In this document: piece after piece, positions 62,133 to 64,000 of the stretch
Position numbering within the stretch: the first letter of the stretch is position 1
How the letters are laid out: every line of letters starts with the position of its first letter
Assembly (NCBI RefSeq): GCF_013365535.1
Contig: NZ_CP053590.1
Span: 1,292,501 to 1,356,500, forward strand
Direction: 5' to 3'
From: Aquimarina sp. TRL1
GTDB lineage: Bacteria; Bacteroidota; Bacteroidia; Flavobacteriales; Flavobacteriaceae
Length of the DNA stretch: 64,000 nucleotides
Made by a program: the position numbers and the translations under genes
The notes under the pieces: model-generated
Databases searched by the model: none
Told to the model about the DNA's origin: nothing
What the model saw: the letters and a program-made list of their open reading frames with translations, nothing else

Positions 62133-64000
62133 ATGGAGTTTAATGATAATTTAAAAATAAAATCCTTCGCCGATTATAAAGAAGCATATCGCGAGAGCGT
62201 AGAGCAACCGGAAAAATTCTGGGAATCGGTTGCTGACACATTTTATTGGCAAAAAAAATGGGACAAAACACTCGAGTGGGATTTTACATCTCCAGAAGTG
62301 AAGTGGTTCCAGGGAGGTCAGTTAAATATCACTGAAAATTGCTTAGATCGCCATCTAGAAACTATTGGAAATAAGACTGCTATCATCTGGGAACCCAATG
62401 ATCCTGATGAAGAGTCCAGACATATAACCTACAGACAGCTTTATGTAAAAGTCTGTCACTTTGCTAATGTGCTAAAAAATAATGGAATCAAAAAAGGAGA
62501 CAGAGTCTGTCTATACATGCCTATGATTCCTGAACTTGCTATCGCGATGCTTGCTTGTGCGAGAATTGGAGCAGTTCATTCTATTGTATTTGCTGGGTTT
62601 TCCAGTGCCGCAATTGCCAGCCGAATCAATGATTCTCAATGCAAGATGTTAATTACTGCTAATGAGGTATATCGCGGGTCAAAACGTGTAAATCTAAAAG
62701 GAATGTGTGATGAAGCATTAAAGGACACCCCTTCCATAGAAACCGTTATTGTATACAGAAGAACTGTAGAACCTACTCCTATGACTCCTGGTCGAGACAA
62801 GTTCTGGTTTGATGAACTTCAAAGAGCAGAAACTACTTGTGAAGCAGAAGTTATGGATGCAGAAGACATGTTATTTATCTTATATACTTCTGGTTCTACC
62901 GGAAAGCCTAAAGGTATGGTACACACGATTGGAGGGTATATGGTTGGTACCACCTTTACATTCCAGAATGTATTCCAAATGGAAGAAAACGATGTATATT
63001 GGTGTACTGCCGATATTGGCTGGATTACCGGTCATAGCTACATTATCTATGGTCCACTGGCTTCAGGGGTTACAACTGTAATGTTTGAAGGTGTTCCGAG
63101 TTATCCGGATTATGGAAGGTTCTGGGAAATCTGTGATAAATTAGATGTCACTCATTTTTATACTGCACCTACTGCTATCAGAGCGCTGGCTAAACAACCT
63201 CTTGAATTGGTCAATAAACACAACCTTTCTTCCCTTAAAGTACTAGGGTCCGTAGGGGAACCTATCAACGAAGAAGCCTGGCACTGGTACAATGACAATA
63301 TCGGAAAAACAAAATGTCCTATTGTTGATACCTGGTGGCAAACGGAAACCGGAGGAATCATGATTTCTCCAATGGCCGGAATAACACCAACCAGACCTAC
63401 TTTTGCGACATTACCCTTACCTGGTGTACAACCTGCATTAATCGATGAGCAAGGGAACGAAATTGCTTTTAACTCAAAACAAGCAGAAGGTCGTTTATCA
63501 ATCAAGTTTCCATGGCCATCTATGGCACGTACCATTTATGGAAATCACCAACGTTATAAAGAAGTGTACTTTTCGACTTTTGAAAACAAATATTTTACAG
63601 GTGACGGAGCCTATAGAGATGCCTCCGGAAATTATAGAATTACTGGTAGAGTAGATGATATTGTAATTGTTTCAGGGCATAATCTTGGTACAGCACCTAT
63701 CGAAAACGCAATTAATGAACATGAAAGTGTTGTAGAAAGTGCCGTAGTAGGATTCCCTCACGATATAAAAGGAAATGCATTGTATACATATGTTACGCTA
63801 TACAATGACATACAACCTAGCGATGCACTAATTGCAGAAATTAGAAATACGGTGTCCAATACTATCGGACCTATTGCTAAACCAGATAAGATACAATTTG
63901 TCAATGGACTCCCTAAAACGAGAAGTGGAAAAATAATGAGACGTATTTTGAGAAAAATTGCCTCTCATGACACCTCTAATTTAGGAGATACCTCGACACT
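62133..64000 (+). CDS. acs: Acetyl-CoA synthetase (C-terminus cut by window edge)
   Basis: An open frame from ATG 62133 to the window edge, 622 codons, against about 635-650 in the family, so only the last few residues are missing. The AMP-forming signature YTSGSTGKPKGMVH is at about 250, with DTWWQTETGG, TGRVDDIVIVSGHNLGT and the C-terminal acetylatable-lysine motif TRSGKIMRR. It activates acetate with ATP and CoA. Acetate is released by deacetylation of GlcNAc, which would suit the preceding locus, but acs is generally a central-metabolism gene. Confidence 0.95.
   Translation, partial: MEFNDNLKIKSFADYKEAYRESVEQPEKFWESVADTFYWQKKWDKTLEWDFTSPEVKWFQGGQLNITENCLDRHLETIGNKTAIIWEPNDPDEESRHITYRQLYVKVCHFANVLKNNGIKKGDRVCLYMPMIPELAIAMLACARIGAVHSIVFAGFSSAAIASRINDSQCKMLITANEVYRGSKRVNLKGMCDEALKDTPSIETVIVYRRTVEPTPMTPGRDKFWFDELQRAETTCEAEVMDAEDMLFILYTSGSTGKPKGMVHTIGGYMVGTTFTFQNVFQMEENDVYWCTADIGWITGHSYIIYGPLASGVTTVMFEGVPSYPDYGRFWEICDKLDVTHFYTAPTAIRALAKQPLELVNKHNLSSLKVLGSVGEPINEEAWHWYNDNIGKTKCPIVDTWWQTETGGIMISPMAGITPTRPTFATLPLPGVQPALIDEQGNEIAFNSKQAEGRLSIKFPWPSMARTIYGNHQRYKEVYFSTFENKYFTGDGAYRDASGNYRITGRVDDIVIVSGHNLGTAPIENAINEHESVVESAVVGFPHDIKGNALYTYVTLYNDIQPSDALIAEIRNTVSNTIGPIAKPDKIQFVNGLPKTRSGKIMRRILRKIASHDTSNLGDTST

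Noticed and set aside
63158..63535. 125-aa minus-strand ORF inside acs
   Set aside because: Shadow of the AMP-binding domain; no domain of its own.
1..64000. CRISPR array, prophage, transposon or secretion-effector island
   Set aside because: No regularly spaced repeats, transposases, integrases, capsid or toxin-type genes were found in the window.

Overview
The window looks like a chromosomal segment of a marine Flavobacteriaceae-type Bacteroidota. Evidence includes low-GC DNA, starts without Shine-Dalgarno sites, many upstream elements matching the Bacteroidota -7 consensus TAnnTTTG, a SusC/SusD pair, a type IX secretion sorting domain, a DnaE with an N-terminal proofreading exonuclease, and an S16 with an Ala/Glu-rich tail. 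Genus cannot be fixed from sequence alone. No prophage, insertion sequence, CRISPR array or rRNA was seen.

Layout. 1-4180: minus-strand translation cluster rpsP-rimM-trmN6, probably followed by an acyl-CoA dehydrogenase cut by the left edge, plus two small plus-strand exported proteins. 4350-19262: mostly plus-strand housekeeping genes (dnaE, trxA, DUF58, tRNA-Asp, TPR protein, ruvC, hemW with an apparent ATT start, a cyclase-family hydrolase, DUF4230, GNAT, MmcQ/YjbR, membrane MutS-like ATPase). 19263-19596 holds a decayed gene, followed by an exported protein with two near-identical 102-residue repeats.

20833-29723: an AraC regulator divergent from a six-gene operon encoding all four enzymes of the trans-4-hydroxy-L-proline to 2-oxoglutarate pathway (deaminase, semialdehyde dehydrogenase, epimerase, D-hydroxyproline oxidoreductase) and two peptidase-type proteins (DUF885 lipoprotein, M24 Xaa-Pro peptidase). 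This fits use of collagen-type peptides. 29849-40909: DUF4407 protein, a BlaI/M56 sensor pair with a promoter-operator overlap, a large secreted M43-type metalloprotease with a T9SS tail, an M20 dipeptidase, tRNA-Leu, tRNA-Asn, rseP and a SCO protein.

40910-58162: a NUDIX gene, then an amino-sugar locus. LytS-type kinase, LytTR regulator, sodium:solute symporter and NagX-like membrane protein run leftward; SusC, SusD, NagB fused to a PIG-L domain, an internally deleted LacI-type regulator and two GH20 lipoproteins run rightward. Together they describe uptake, trimming and catabolism of GlcNAc-containing glycans (chitooligosaccharides are the simplest guess, though no GH18 is present). The window closes with a large FG-GAP/VCBS lipoprotein and acetyl-CoA synthetase cut by the right edge.
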